Below, in pieces: positions 49,256-58,943 of a stretch of DNA of 64,000 bases (within the stretch, counting starts at the first letter, position 1; each line of letters starts with the position of its first letter). The notes below the pieces were generated by a model. That model was not told the origin of the DNA and did no database searches. It was given only the letters and a program-made list of their open reading frames with translations. This stretch comes from Caproiciproducens galactitolivorans (lineage in GTDB: Bacteria > Bacillota > Clostridia > Oscillospirales > Acutalibacteraceae). The translations under genes and the position numbers were made by a program. The stretch is taken from positions 62,001 to 126,000 of the forward strand of contig NZ_SRMQ01000008.1 of assembly GCF_004768785.1 (NCBI RefSeq). Reading direction: 5' to 3'.

Positions 49256-50938
49256 TTATTTCTTTTTGAAGCTATCTTTTAAGGATACGGAACGGTTAAA
49301 TATCAGATGCTCCGGCGTGCTGTCGTAATCTAGGCAGAAATAGCCCTGGCGCATAAACTGGAAGGATTTCGGTACTTTCTCGTTAACTAGTGAAGGTTCT
49401 ACTTTGCAGTTCTGTAATACCTTGAGGGAATCCGGATTGATATGCTCCAGAAAATCGTCCGCTTCCGGATCGGGAACCGTAAACAGACTGTCGTACAGGC
49501 GGACTTCCGCGTCAACGGCAGTTTCCGCGTCCACCCAATGGATGGTTCCCTTTACTTTCCTGCCGTCCGGCGTGTTTCCGCCGCGCGTCTGCGGGTCGTA
49601 TTCCGCATAGACTTCCACAACGTTCCCATTTTCGTCCTTTTTGCAACCCGTGCAGCGAACCACATACGCCGTTTTCAGGCGAACCTCATTGCCCGGGAAA
49701 AGGCGGAAATAGCCCTTTACCGGCTCTTCCATGAAGTCCTCCTTCTCAATCCACAGCGTGCGGGAGAAAGAAACCTTCCGGGTGCCGTTCTGCGGCTTTT
49801 CCGGGTTGTTTTCCACTTCAAATTCTTCGGTCTGATCCTCCGGATAGTTCGTCAAAACCAGCTTTACCGGGTGCAATACCGCCATGGTACGCTGTGCGTT
49901 AAGGTTCAAATCCTCCCGCAGGCAATGCTCTAAAAAGCTGTATTCCACGGTGCTGTTGACTTTTGCCACACCAATGCGTTCGCAGAAATTGCGAATGGAT
50001 GCCGGCGTGTAGCCTCTGCGGCGCAACCCGCAAAGCGTCGGCATGCGCGGGTCGTCCCACCCGTTGACATAGTGGTTTTCCACCAACTGGCGAAGTTTGC
50101 GCTTGCTCATTACGGTATTGTTGATCCCAAGACGGGCGAATTCGATCTGCCGCGGCTTGTCCGGCAAATCGATATGGTTAATCACCCACTCGTAAAGCGG
50201 CCTGTGATCTTCAAATTCCAAGGTACAGAGCGAATGGGTAATCCCCTCAAGCGCATCCTCGATCGGATGGGCAAAATCGTACATGGGATAAATGCACCAC
50301 TCGGATCCTGTGCGGTGATGCTCGATATGGTTAATGCGGTAAATAACCGGGTCGCGCATATTGAAGTTGCCCGAAGCAAGATCGATTTTTGCGCGCAGGG
50401 TCATTTCCCCGTCCCGGAACTCGCCCTTTCGCATCCGCTCGAACAAGTCCAGGCTTTCTTCAATCGGGCGGTCACGGTAAGGGCTGACAGCCGGATGGGT
50501 CAGGTCGCCCCTGTTTTCCCGCATCTGTTCCGGGGTAAGCTGGCAGACATACGCCAGCCCTTTCCGAATCAAATTGACAGCCATTTCGTACATTTGCGGG
50601 AAGTAATCGGAAGCATAGTAAAAACGGTCATCCCAAGAGAAACCGAGCCAGCGAATATCTTCCTTGATGGCGTCAACGTACTCGGTATCTTCTTTTGTGG
50701 GGTTGGTGTCGTCCATGCGTAGGTTGCAGATCCCGCCAAATTTTTCCGCCATGCCAAAATCAATGCAAATTGCTTTCGCGTGGCCGATATGAAGATAACC
50801 GTTCGGTTCGGGCGGGAAACGGGTATGTACCTTTTTCCCCTCAAACCTTCCTCCCGGAGCAATATCCTCCGCTATGAAGGTCTGAATGAAATTGCTCGAA
50901 ATCTCGGTTTCTTCCGTATTGCTTTTCTTTTCGTTCAT
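49256..50938 (-). CDS. glnS: Glutaminyl-tRNA synthetase
   Basis: 560 residues. Charges tRNA-Gln directly. HIGH-type motif [17 protein letters not shown] near residue 40, MSKRKL near 268, and the GlnRS-type insertions and beta-barrel anticodon-binding C-terminus; the substrate-pocket [18 protein letters not shown] marks it as Gln, not Glu, specific. Most Gram-positive bacteria use GatCAB instead, so this is the minority route. It follows gltX by 12 bases in one transcript. Confidence 0.96.
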   Translation of the reverse strand: MNEKKSNTEETEISSNFIQTFIAEDIAPGGRFEGKKVHTRFPPEPNGYLHIGHAKAICIDFGMAEKFGGICNLRMDDTNPTKEDTEYVDAIKEDIRWLGFSWDDRFYYASDYFPQMYEMAVNLIRKGLAYVCQLTPEQMRENRGDLTHPAVSPYRDRPIEESLDLFERMRKGEFRDGEMTLRAKIDLASGNFNMRDPVIYRINHIEHHRTGSEWCIYPMYDFAHPIEDALEGITHSLCTLEFEDHRPLYEWVINHIDLPDKPRQIEFARLGINNTVMSKRKLRQLVENHYVNGWDDPRMPTLCGLRRRGYTPASIRNFCERIGVAKVNSTVEYSFLEHCLREDLNLNAQRTMAVLHPVKLVLTNYPEDQTEEFEVENNPEKPQNGTRKVSFSRTLWIEKEDFMEEPVKGYFRLFPGNEVRLKTAYVVRCTGCKKDENGNVVEVYAEYDPQTRGGNTPDGRKVKGTIHWVDAETAVDAEVRLYDSLFTVPDPEADDFLEHINPDSLKVLQNCKVEPSLVNEKVPKSFQFMRQGYFCLDYDSTPEHLIFNRSVSLKDSFKKK

Positions 50939-50950
50939 TGTTTTCGCTCC

Positions 50951-52417
50951 TTATGCTCCCAATTTTTCAAGTCCCAAGCGCAGGCGGCGGATAGATTCCT
51001 CTTTGCCGAGAATCGCAAGAATTTCCATTGCCCCTCCCGGCGTTACCAGCATGCCGGCCGCCGCAATGCGAACCGGCCAGAGCAGGGTTCCGTTCTTTAC
51101 TTCAAGCTTCTGCGCAAGTCCAATCAGCGCGTCGTGGATAACCTCCACCGTCCAGTCGTTAATTTCTTCCAGTACGGGTAGGGCTTCCTTCAGCATCTGC
51201 ACGGAGTTTTCAAGGTTGGTTTTGCTCTTTTTATTGACAAAAAAGTCGGTTGAGTAATCCGGCAGTTCTTTTAAAAACACAATCATTTCCGGAATTTGCG
51301 TAAACTTTGTGATTCGCGGCTGCAAAATGGAAGCCAGAACCTTCCAGTTCATTTCTTTGTCAGGAAATACTTCCTTAAAATACGGCATGGCGTTCTGGAT
51401 AAATTCTTCCTCGCTCATGGCACGGATGTATTCGCCGTTAAACCAGGTGAGCTTATCGTAATCAAAAACGGCAGGGGACTTGCTAATCCCGTCAATGGAG
51501 AAATTCTCCACCAGTTCCGGCAGCGTGAAAAGCTCCCTGTTGTCCTTCGGGCACCAACCCAAAAGCGCTATGTAATTGATAATTGTCTGTGGAAGATAGC
51601 CTTCCTTCATTAAATCTTCGAAGCCGGTCGAACCATGTCGCTTGGAAAGTTTCGAAACGCTTCCGTCCTCATTTTTTCCCATGATTAAGGGCAGATGGAC
51701 ATAAGTAGGAACCTCCCAGCCGAAAGCCTGATACAGCAGGTTATACTTCGGCGTGGAAGTAAGATATTCGCAACCCCGCACTACATGGGTAATGTGCATC
51801 AGATGGTCGTCGATGACGTTCGCAAAATTGTAGGTTGGGTAACCGTCGGATTTAATTAGGATCTGATCCTCAAGCTCTTTATTTTCAATTGTGATCGAAC
51901 CGTATACAACATCATTGAAGGTGGTCGAGCCTTCGATCGGCATCCGCTGACGGATAACATAGGGAACACCGGATTCTAAAAGCCGTTCCACTTCCTCTTT
52001 GGGCAGGTCGCGGCAATGACGATCATAGCCGCCAGGGAACTCCCCTTCCTTTCCCTCGTGCAGCGCCTCAAGGCGCTCTTTGGTGCAGAAGCAGTAATAT
52101 GCCCTTCCTTCCCGGACAAGCTGCTCCGCATACGGTTTATAAATATCCTTGCGTTCGCTTTGAATATAGGGGCCGAATTTGCCTCCAATATCCGGTCCTT
52201 CATCATGCTTAAGCCCCACTTTTTCAAGTGTTTTGTAAATCACATCGACCGCGCCCGGAACAAGCCTTTCCTGATCGGTATCCTCTATGCGCAGCACAAA
52301 AGTGCCGCCCAGCGATTTTGCGATCAAATATTCATACAAGGCCGTGCGCAAATTTCCAACGTGCATAAACCCCGTCGGGCTTGGCGCAAACCTTGTTCGA
52401 ACTGTTTTTTGCTGCAT
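50951..52417 (-). CDS. gltX: Glutamyl-tRNA synthetase
   Basis: 488 residues. Class I GluRS: FAPSPTGFMHVGNLRTALYEYL holds the HIGH-like motif (HVGN), RIEDTDQERLV follows, and KLSKRHGS is the KMSKS-like motif near 262; the C-terminal helical anticodon domain is present. With a separate GlnRS encoded next door it may be Glu-specific (discriminating) or still charge both; the sequence alone does not decide. Promoter TTGAAT-N17-TATAAT (52501-52529) just upstream. Confidence 0.95.
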   Translation of the reverse strand: MQQKTVRTRFAPSPTGFMHVGNLRTALYEYLIAKSLGGTFVLRIEDTDQERLVPGAVDVIYKTLEKVGLKHDEGPDIGGKFGPYIQSERKDIYKPYAEQLVREGRAYYCFCTKERLEALHEGKEGEFPGGYDRHCRDLPKEEVERLLESGVPYVIRQRMPIEGSTTFNDVVYGSITIENKELEDQILIKSDGYPTYNFANVIDDHLMHITHVVRGCEYLTSTPKYNLLYQAFGWEVPTYVHLPLIMGKNEDGSVSKLSKRHGSTGFEDLMKEGYLPQTIINYIALLGWCPKDNRELFTLPELVENFSIDGISKSPAVFDYDKLTWFNGEYIRAMSEEEFIQNAMPYFKEVFPDKEMNWKVLASILQPRITKFTQIPEMIVFLKELPDYSTDFFVNKKSKTNLENSVQMLKEALPVLEEINDWTVEVIHDALIGLAQKLEVKNGTLLWPVRIAAAGMLVTPGGAMEILAILGKEESIRRLRLGLEKLGA

Positions 52418-52500
52418 GAATAGACCCCTCTCATCAAATTAAAAAATTCCCAGTCCTATATTCCATTCTTTTCTAAACAGGGCCGAGCCTTAATTTTATA

Positions 52501-52529
52501 ATTATAGCAAATCACAAGCCGTTATTCAA
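52501..52529 (-). promoter_or_regulatory. gltX-glnS promoter
   Basis: Minus strand TTGAAT, 17 bases, TATAAT, about 75 bases before gltX. The -35 overlaps the 3' end of the upstream M15 gene. No T-box sequence lies between. Confidence 0.65.
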
Positions 52530-53338
52530 TGCGACGCAGCCTGATTTTTATTGTAATAATCAACATATTCCTCCAAACACATATTGAGGGCTTTCATCTT
52601 TTTCGCATGTTCCACCCCGACATAGCGGTAATGCCACGGTTCAAATTTTATTTTTGTTGTATGCTGCTTGTCCTTCGGGTAGCGAAGGACAAAGCCATAG
52701 TCCTGCGCGTGCTGCTGCAGCCAAGTGAACTCCTTAGTATCACCGAAATTTTCCAAAACGCCGTTCAAATCAACGGCAAGCCCGGTTATATGCTCGCTGC
52801 ATCCGGGGCGGGCCACCGAACGGGCCGCTTTGCTGACCGCCTCCTCCCGGCTGATTCCATTTTTATAAAACGCCTGAATTTCCTCTGAAAAAAGCTGCCG
52901 CTGTTTTTCATAGCTTCTATAGCCCGAGGATATCCACAGCTTGATATTATCCTTTAAAGCGGCGTCGCGCATCTGCTGATAAGAATCGGCAATTCTGGAA
53001 TCAATATCCACATTAAACTTGTGTACAATATTTGCTTTATACGTTTGAGGCAGTTCATGGTCCAAATTCACTAAAACAAGCCGCCAGTCGTCCGGTTGCT
53101 TAAACTCCTGAGTTGCCCCACTAGACGAAGACGAGAAACCCCCATCATCCAGTTTTTCCTGTGTAATCACTTCGGAGCTGCTGCTTTTCGCAGCCGCTGC
53201 GGCGGCAAGCCGCATTGCGTCCACGCGTTCAAAAGCCACCACGAAAACAGCGGTTGTCGCGGCCATAAGTGCCAGCTCAACGAAAATAACAGCTAATGCC
53301 GATAGTGTCTTTTTAAATCTATGTTTTTCTTGATACAT
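52526..53338 (-). CDS. Membrane-anchored D,D-carboxypeptidase, M15/VanY type
   Basis: 270 residues. N-terminal membrane segment (~13-36), Ser-rich linker, then an intact VanY fold: SEHITGLAVD (181-190) with zinc His183 and Asp190, and EPWH (233-236) with catalytic Glu233 and zinc His236. It trims the terminal D-Ala of peptidoglycan stem peptides outside the cell. Related to the ligand-depleted copy at 39209, with the same RYVG and MCLEEY C-terminal runs. No vanRS or vanHA genes nearby, so it is a wall-maintenance enzyme rather than a resistance cluster. Confidence 0.9.
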   Translation of the reverse strand: MYQEKHRFKKTLSALAVIFVELALMAATTAVFVVAFERVDAMRLAAAAAAKSSSSEVITQEKLDDGGFSSSSSGATQEFKQPDDWRLVLVNLDHELPQTYKANIVHKFNVDIDSRIADSYQQMRDAALKDNIKLWISSGYRSYEKQRQLFSEEIQAFYKNGISREEAVSKAARSVARPGCSEHITGLAVDLNGVLENFGDTKEFTWLQQHAQDYGFVLRYPKDKQHTTKIKFEPWHYRYVGVEHAKKMKALNMCLEEYVDYYNKNQAASH

Positions 53339-53559
53339 CCTGCCACCACCTGGGTTGATCGGTTGGTCTTATTATTATAATACATATATCCCTAAAAATG
53401 TATCTGCGTTTGCCGGCGTTTCGAAAAGAAGATCGAAAACAGCCGATTTATCGCAAAAGAAACGATCGCGTTAAAAAGCCGCCCAAAATTCCGTATTCAA
53501 AAAAGTATATCGGCCTAAAAGCGGTAAAAATTCACTTTTTATTCATTCGAAAAAATATA

Positions 53560-53584
53560 GCCGCATCACCATTACTGATGCGGC
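53560..53584 (-). terminator. Terminator of the AI-2E family transporter gene
   Basis: Nine-pair stem GCCGCATCA/TGATGCGGC with a seven-base loop; T-rich tract (plus-strand A-run at 53550-53555) follows on the minus strand. Confidence 0.75.
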
Positions 53585-53611
53585 ATTCTTCATATTGAGA
53601 AATAGCCAAAT

Positions 53612-54784
53612 CTATTTTTCAGTATTCCGAAGCGGCTTGTCCTGGTTTTTCTTGTTTTTCAGCCGTTTGCTTACATCTTCCTTCAGCAAAACATACAGAA
53701 TCGAACAAATCGGGATATTGATTACCATTCCCAAAACGCCGAACATATTGCCGCCGATGGTTATCGCCGCCAGCACCCAAAGGACGGGAAGCCCGACTTT
53801 TGAACCGACAACATGCGGATAAATCAGGTTGCCTTCTAATTGCTGCAGCACAACGAAAAACACCACATACCAAACCGCTTGGATTGGACTGACGATCAGA
53901 ATCAGCAGGGCACCGATGACCGTGCTCAAAAAGGAACCCACAATCGGGATTAGTGCCATAAACGCTACAAACACGGAAATCAGCAGGGCGTACGGGAATT
54001 GGAAAATATTCATTCCGATAAAGCAAAGCGTTCCAAGAATACATGCTTCGGTACATTGCCCGGCAATAAAATTCGAAAAGGCTTTATTCGTAAGGCTGCA
54101 CAGCCAAACTATACGCTGTGCCTTTGCATCCGGCAAATAAGCATAGAGCACACGCTTTGCCTGCGCCTGCAACTTTTCTTTCTGCGCAAGGATATTCAAA
54201 GCAATCACGAAGCTTAAAACAAGCGTAATTGCTCCATGGAAGACATTCGTCGTAACCATTACGGTAGAACCCACCAGGGAGCTGGCGAGCTTTTGACCGT
54301 TGACCGCAAGCATCTGGCTGATATTGCTCCAGTCAATGTTCACTTTTCGAAAGTATTCTCCAACATCCGGATATTTATTGCTGATATCGGTCAGAGAATT
54401 CTGCATCTGGTTAAAGAAGCCGGGAATATTATTCGTCAGATTTACAATGGTTTTTATCAGCTCCGGCACTACAATAAACAGAATCATGACAATAATCCCA
54501 ATCACAATCAGCAAAGACAGGAAAATACTCAGCGGGCGGCGTACCTTTGGCCACCTGCGGGTATAACGCCTGTTCAGCGGCGCAAAAAGGCGCGTTTCAA
54601 TCTGGCGCATCAACACATTTAAAATAAAAGCAAAAGCAGACCCGAGAAGGAACGGCTCAAATATACTGCCCAGAGACCCAGCAAGGTCGGAAAAACGGTG
54701 AAGGTTTTGCAGCCCAAGGTAAACAGTAATCCCAAAGGCGATAAGCAGCATTATTTTTTTCATGTTGCTTTTATTGAGTTCCAT
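53612..54784 (-). CDS. AI-2E family transporter (YdiK/YubA/PerM type)
   Basis: 390 residues, about eight membrane segments: two at the N-terminus, a soluble insert (~120-170), then the conserved C-terminal bundle with IVGSFLSTVIGALLILIVSPIQAVW and LEGNLIYPHVVGSKVGLPVLWVL. The family includes TqsA (AI-2 export) and sodium/lithium-type exporters; the substrate here is not clear. Promoter candidate TTTAAT-N17-TATAAT (54825-54853) on the minus strand, back to back with the T-box operon. Confidence 0.9.
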   Translation of the reverse strand: MELNKSNMKKIMLLIAFGITVYLGLQNLHRFSDLAGSLGSIFEPFLLGSAFAFILNVLMRQIETRLFAPLNRRYTRRWPKVRRPLSIFLSLLIVIGIIVMILFIVVPELIKTIVNLTNNIPGFFNQMQNSLTDISNKYPDVGEYFRKVNIDWSNISQMLAVNGQKLASSLVGSTVMVTTNVFHGAITLVLSFVIALNILAQKEKLQAQAKRVLYAYLPDAKAQRIVWLCSLTNKAFSNFIAGQCTEACILGTLCFIGMNIFQFPYALLISVFVAFMALIPIVGSFLSTVIGALLILIVSPIQAVWYVVFFVVLQQLEGNLIYPHVVGSKVGLPVLWVLAAITIGGNMFGVLGMVINIPICSILYVLLKEDVSKRLKNKKNQDKPLRNTEK

Positions 54785-54904
54785 TTTCGATTCCTTTCTC
54801 TTCGTTTTCCAAACATATAAATGTATTATACCATGATATGGATTTAGATTAAACAGTGAATCCTTGCAAAATTCAAATTTTGCAAATTCTTTGCAAATAA
54901 AATC

Positions 54905-54933
54905 TTGACAGTTATACTTTCATATGATAAAAT
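54905..54933 (+). promoter_or_regulatory. Promoter of the ior-paaK operon
   Basis: TTGACA, 17 bases, TAAAAT, near-consensus sigma-A, about ten bases ahead of the T-box leader. Confidence 0.85.
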
Positions 54934-54954
54934 ATTAAATGAATAAAACAAACC

Positions 54955-55210
54955 TTTGACGTGAAGATTAAACCATAATGGGCGCCTGCAGAGAGCGGAC
55001 GTTGCTGTGAGTTCCGTGGAAATGCCGTATGGTAAATGGATCACTGAGGGCAAGGGGAAAGGCATTAGGCTGAGTATCTAAGACGTAATCCGGCGTTAAC
55101 GGAAGAAAATGTGTTTGCATTTTCGTTTGAGTGGATTTGTTTTAGGCAAATCAATAAAGGTGGTACCGCAGATTTCAAATCTGTCCTTTTTGCAAAGGGC
55201 AGATTTTTTT
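54955..55210 (+). promoter_or_regulatory. T-box leader, tRNA-Trp specifier candidate, controls iorA-iorB-paaK
   Basis: Complete T-box: Stem I with the AGAGAG motif (near 54990) and a distal loop, a specifier loop, Stem II/III region, the T-box antiterminator core AAAGGTGGTACCGC (55156-55169), and a terminator (stem AAATCTGTCCTTT / AAAGGGCAGATTT and a T-run ending 55210). Stem I arms GTGA..CCAT and ATGG..TCAC frame the right-hand loop TAAATGGA, so the codon read is TGG (55037-55039), Trp. Uncharged tRNA-Trp should switch the operon on. Confidence 0.92.
55178..55210 (+). terminator. T-box regulated terminator
   Basis: Thirteen-pair stem AAATCTGTCCTTT / AAAGGGCAGATTT with a four-base loop and seven Ts; competes with the antiterminator that uses the AAAGGTGGTACCGC bulge. 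Confidence 0.88.
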
Positions 55211-55252
55211 ATTTTCCAGCCGATTTTCATGAGATTGTGAGGGAGGTATGAC

Positions 55253-57034
55253 ATGAAAAAGTTTTTAATGGGTAATGAAGCAATCGCAATGGGCGCGATT
55301 CATGCCGGCGTGAACCTTGTTTGCGGTTATCCTGGCACACCATCTACTGAAATTCTGGAAACCGTTGCTAAAAACAATGACGGCAGTATCTATGTTGAAT
55401 GGTCGGTAAATGAAAAAGCGGCAATGGAAGTCGCCGCTGGCGCATCCTATTCGGGTGCCAGAACGCTGGTCACCATGAAGCAGGTTGGCCTGAACGTGGC
55501 CTCCGACCCCTTGATGAGCCTTGCCTATGTCGGCGTAAAAGGCGGCATGGTGATCGTTTCCGCAGACGACCCCGGCCCGATCTCCTCGCAGACGGAACAG
55601 GATACCCGCCATTTTGCACAGTTTGCAAAGCTTCCCGTTTTCGATCCGTCCTCACCGGAGGAAGCCTACGCCATGATCGGGGATGCCTTTGCCTTTTCGG
55701 AGGAATACGGTACCCCGGTTTTGTTCCGGCCAACCACCCGCGTATGCCACGGCTGCGCTTCCATGGAAATAGCAGATACAAAAAACGTTCATAAGCCGGA
55801 AGGGTTTATAAAGGACGCGAAATGGACGATCTTTCCACGCCTTTCCTATCAGAACCATATAAAGATCGAGAAAAGGAATCCCATTTTAGGTGAAAAGCTT
55901 TCTTCCTATCGTTTCAATACCGTTACCGGCAGCGGCACAAAAGGAATCGCAACCGGCGGAATCAGTTACGAATACATAAAGGAAGCGTTAGGCGGCTGCA
56001 ACGCAAAGCTGATGAAAGTTTCCACACCGCACCCCTTCCCGGAAAAACTCGCATTGGAGTTTCTTCGCGGTCTGACCGAAGTAATGGTGATTGAGGAGCT
56101 CGACCCCGTTATTGAGCGAGAACTGATCTTCCTTTGCGGCAAACACCATTTGAATGTCACCATCCGCGGCAAGCTGAGCGGCGATGTAATGCAGGCCGGA
56201 GAAAACACGGTGGAGTCGGTAAAATCCGTGCTAAACGGCTATCTTGGTCTGCCCGCTCCTGAAAAAAGCAGGTTCCTCCCCCCGCTGCCGGTACGCCCGC
56301 CCGTACTGTGCGCAGGCTGCCCGCACCGCGCCTCCTTCTACGCGGTAAAGCAGGCTATGAAAGGACAAAAGGCCGTTTTTGCCGGAGATATCGGCTGCTA
56401 CACCCTTGGAAACGCCATGCCGCTGGACATGGTCGATACCTGCCTGTGCATGGGCGCGGACGTAACCATTGCACAGGGTATGCAGCATATCGAACCGGAT
56501 GTAAAGCATTTTTCCTTTATCGGCGATTCCACCTTTTTCGCCTCCGGTATCACAGGAGTTGTGAACGCGGTTTATAACGAAAGCGATATTACGCTGATTG
56601 TGCTGGATAACTCGACAACCGCCATGACCGGACATCAGCCGCACCCGGGAACGGGAAGAACCATGATGGGAAACATCACCGAAAAGGTCAGTATCCCCGC
56701 CATCTTAACCGCTGTGGGCGTGAAAGAGGTTTCGGTCGTAAATCCGTTCCATCTTACTGAAGCCATTGAAGCAGTAAAAAAGGCCGCCGCGCACAAGGGC
56801 GTGTCCGCTGTCATTTTCCGGTCGCCGTGCATTGCGGTGTCAAAGCCCGTCGCTTCTTATCAGGTGGATTCCGGCACCTGTGCCGGCTGTAAAAAATGCA
56901 TAAAGGAAATCGGATGCCCCGCAATTTCTATGGACAGCGGGAAAGCGCTTATTGAACCTTCCCTTTGCTTCGGCTGTTCTCTCTGCGCACAGGTCTGCCC
57001 CTGCGGCGCCATGAAAGGAGTGCGATATTCATGA
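55253..57034 (+). CDS. iorA: Indolepyruvate ferredoxin oxidoreductase, alpha subunit
   Basis: 593 residues. TPP-dependent enzyme that links aryl pyruvates (indolepyruvate, phenylpyruvate) with aryl-acetyl-CoA, CO2 and reduced ferredoxin. N-terminal GYPGTPSTEILETVA; the TPP site GDIGCYTLGNAMPLDMVDT and GDSTFFASGITGVVNAVYN..DNSTTAMTG; C-terminal two [4Fe-4S] ferredoxin-like motifs (CAGCKKCIKEIGCP and CFGCSLCAQVCPCG). GGGAGG before ATG. Overlaps iorB by four bases. T-box control suggests the reductive, biosynthetic direction. Confidence 0.96.
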   Translation: MKKFLMGNEAIAMGAIHAGVNLVCGYPGTPSTEILETVAKNNDGSIYVEWSVNEKAAMEVAAGASYSGARTLVTMKQVGLNVASDPLMSLAYVGVKGGMVIVSADDPGPISSQTEQDTRHFAQFAKLPVFDPSSPEEAYAMIGDAFAFSEEYGTPVLFRPTTRVCHGCASMEIADTKNVHKPEGFIKDAKWTIFPRLSYQNHIKIEKRNPILGEKLSSYRFNTVTGSGTKGIATGGISYEYIKEALGGCNAKLMKVSTPHPFPEKLALEFLRGLTEVMVIEELDPVIERELIFLCGKHHLNVTIRGKLSGDVMQAGENTVESVKSVLNGYLGLPAPEKSRFLPPLPVRPPVLCAGCPHRASFYAVKQAMKGQKAVFAGDIGCYTLGNAMPLDMVDTCLCMGADVTIAQGMQHIEPDVKHFSFIGDSTFFASGITGVVNAVYNESDITLIVLDNSTTAMTGHQPHPGTGRTMMGNITEKVSIPAILTAVGVKEVSVVNPFHLTEAIEAVKKAAAHKGVSAVIFRSPCIAVSKPVASYQVDSGTCAGCKKCIKEIGCPAISMDSGKALIEPSLCFGCSLCAQVCPCGAMKGVRYS

Positions 57035-57636
57035 CTGTAAACTGTATTTTGTCCGGCGTGGGCGGACAGGGGACGGTCCTTGCTTCCAAGCTGATTGCAC
57101 AGGCCGCCATGGATAAAGGGCAGAACGCCCGTACCGCCGAAACCATCGGAATGGCGCAGCGCGGCGGATGCGTTGTCAGCCATGTGCGTATTGGCGATGA
57201 AATCCATTCCCCTATGATTCCGAAACATTCCGCCGACGTCATCATCGGTTTCGAGCCAGCGGAAGCCGTGCGCTGCCTTCCCTATCTGAAAAAAGGCGGC
57301 GTTGTGGTTGTGAGCCGCAAGGCAATCCCCCCGGTTACTTCCTCGCTCGGCAATTCGTCTTATAACGGCTCCGAAATGATTGCCTATTTACAAAAGGAAG
57401 TGGCAAGGCTGATTGTTGTTGACGGGGAAAAAATCAGTAAAGACTGCAGTTCGGCAAAAGTATTGAATGTCGCTTTGCTGGGCGCGGCCTGTGCTTCGGG
57501 AATACTGGGGCTGTCCATGGACGAATTGAAAAACGCAATTTCCAAACGGGTAAAGCCACAATTCATAGAGATAAATAGTAAAGCACTTGAAAAAGGCGCA
57601 CTAGCAGCGAAAATGACGGTACCACATCATACATAA
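57031..57636 (+). CDS. iorB: Indolepyruvate ferredoxin oxidoreductase, beta subunit
   Basis: 201 residues from ATG 57031 (MTVNCILSGVGGQGTVLASK). Gamma-type domain of 2-oxoacid:ferredoxin oxidoreductases with the GVGGQGTVLASKLIAQAA loop and TAETIGMAQRGGCVVSHVRIG. It pairs with IorA; the start overlaps the iorA stop (ATGA), so the two are translated together. GAAAGGAG is 10-15 bases upstream. Confidence 0.96.
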   Translation: MTVNCILSGVGGQGTVLASKLIAQAAMDKGQNARTAETIGMAQRGGCVVSHVRIGDEIHSPMIPKHSADVIIGFEPAEAVRCLPYLKKGGVVVVSRKAIPPVTSSLGNSSYNGSEMIAYLQKEVARLIVVDGEKISKDCSSAKVLNVALLGAACASGILGLSMDELKNAISKRVKPQFIEINSKALEKGALAAKMTVPHHT

Positions 57637-57651
57637 AAGGGGGCTTCCAAA

Positions 57652-58884
57652 ATGCAAATAAAGCAATCGCAGTTCGACTTAATAAAAGCGCAATTGAAGC
57701 ATTTAACCACCATCGACGGATTTTATAAAAAAAATCTGGATGGTATTGACATCGGCGCCATTCAGACCCAGTCCGATTTTGAAAAGCTTCCTTTTACTTG
57801 GAAAGGCGATCTGCGTGAAGCATATCCTCTTGGGCTCCAGGCTGTTCCAGATGAGGAAATCGTGCGTATCCATTCTTCTTCCGGCACAACCGGAACGCCC
57901 GTCATTATTCCTTACACCAAACAGGATGTAGACGACTGGTCCCTGCTTTTCGCCCGCTGCTACGAAACCGCAGGGGTAACCCCGCTTGACCGCGTACAGA
58001 TTACCCCCGGCTATGGCCTGTGGACCGCCGGAATCGGCTTTCAGGCCGGCGCGGAACGCCTGGGGGCAATGGTCATTCCGATGGGCCCCGGCAACACCGA
58101 CAAACAGCTCCGAATGATGCAGGATATGAAAAGCACCGTCCTGTGCGCAACCTCCTCTTATGCCCTGCTTCTGGCGGAGGAAATCGCCCGGCGGGATATC
58201 GGCCAAAATATCCATCTGAAAAAAGGGATCATCGGGTCGGAACGCTGGGGCGAAAAAATGCGCCGCCGCATTGCCGCGGAACTTGGCGTGAAACTTTATG
58301 ATATCTACGGCTTAACCGAAGTTTACGGTCCGGGAATCGGCATAAGCTGTGACTATGAATGCGGAATGCATTATTGGGATGATTATGTATATTTTGAAAT
58401 TGTCGATCCAAAAACAGGAAAGCCCGTTCCCGACGGCCAGATCGGAGAGCTGGTAATCACAACGCTGAAAAAGCAGGGGGCTCCGCTCATTCGCTACCGT
58501 ACGCATGACTTGACCCGCTTTCTTCCCGGCGACTGTCCATGCGGTTCCCCCTATCCCCGCATTGATACCATTCTGGGCCGCACCGACGACATGATTAAGG
58601 TAAAAGGTGTCAATATCTTCCCCAGCCAGATTGAAGAACTGCTGAAAGAGGTTCCCGGTGCTTCCAGCGAATATCAGGTAATGATTGACCATTTGAACGG
58701 AAAGGACATCCTTACCCTGTTTGTGGAAAAGGAAACGGGCGCGGATAAGGCTCAATTGGTCAATGAAATCGGCTTTCTTTTTAAAACCAAAATTGGAATT
58801 ACCGCCGCAATCAAGCCGGTGGAACTGGGTGACCTTCCCCGCAGTGAAAAGAAATCCACCCGGATATTTGACAATCGATATTAG
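57652..58884 (+). CDS. paaK: Phenylacetate-CoA ligase family (aryl-CoA ligase)
   Basis: 410 residues. Adenylate-forming enzyme: SSSGTTGTP ATP-binding loop at 75-83, YGLTEVYGPGIG near 220, and C-terminal GRTDDMIKVKGVNIFPSQIEELL, the PaaK signature. It activates phenylacetate or indoleacetate with CoA and ATP. AAGGGGG precedes the ATG. With iorAB and the Trp T-box, I infer arylacetate > arylacetyl-CoA > aryl pyruvate (reductive carboxylation) > aromatic amino acid. Operon ends at a hairpin at 58944-58985. Confidence 0.95.
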   Translation: MQIKQSQFDLIKAQLKHLTTIDGFYKKNLDGIDIGAIQTQSDFEKLPFTWKGDLREAYPLGLQAVPDEEIVRIHSSSGTTGTPVIIPYTKQDVDDWSLLFARCYETAGVTPLDRVQITPGYGLWTAGIGFQAGAERLGAMVIPMGPGNTDKQLRMMQDMKSTVLCATSSYALLLAEEIARRDIGQNIHLKKGIIGSERWGEKMRRRIAAELGVKLYDIYGLTEVYGPGIGISCDYECGMHYWDDYVYFEIVDPKTGKPVPDGQIGELVITTLKKQGAPLIRYRTHDLTRFLPGDCPCGSPYPRIDTILGRTDDMIKVKGVNIFPSQIEELLKEVPGASSEYQVMIDHLNGKDILTLFVEKETGADKAQLVNEIGFLFKTKIGITAAIKPVELGDLPRSEKKSTRIFDNRY

Positions 58885-58943
58885 CATTGAATAAGAAGTT
58901 TCCTTCCTCCCCCTTAAAAAATACATATTCTAATTCAGCGAGC

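Noticed and set aside
52418-52525. A T-box or other riboswitch before gltX-glnS
   Set aside because: The gap is about 100 bases, with an ordinary promoter and no T-box core or aptamer motif.
39209-53338. A vancomycin-resistance (vanY) locus
   Set aside because: Both M15 genes are isolated, with no vanH/A/X or vanRS genes, and one lacks its zinc ligands.
53398-53598. A 66-codon plus-strand frame between the M15 gene and the AI-2E gene
   Set aside because: No RBS, very basic chance-like composition, and it covers the terminator of the neighbouring gene.
55031-55043. ATC (Ile) as the T-box specifier
   Set aside because: The T and C of ATC fall in the closing stem TCAC that pairs with GTGA, whereas TGG is fully in the loop and is followed by the usual A.
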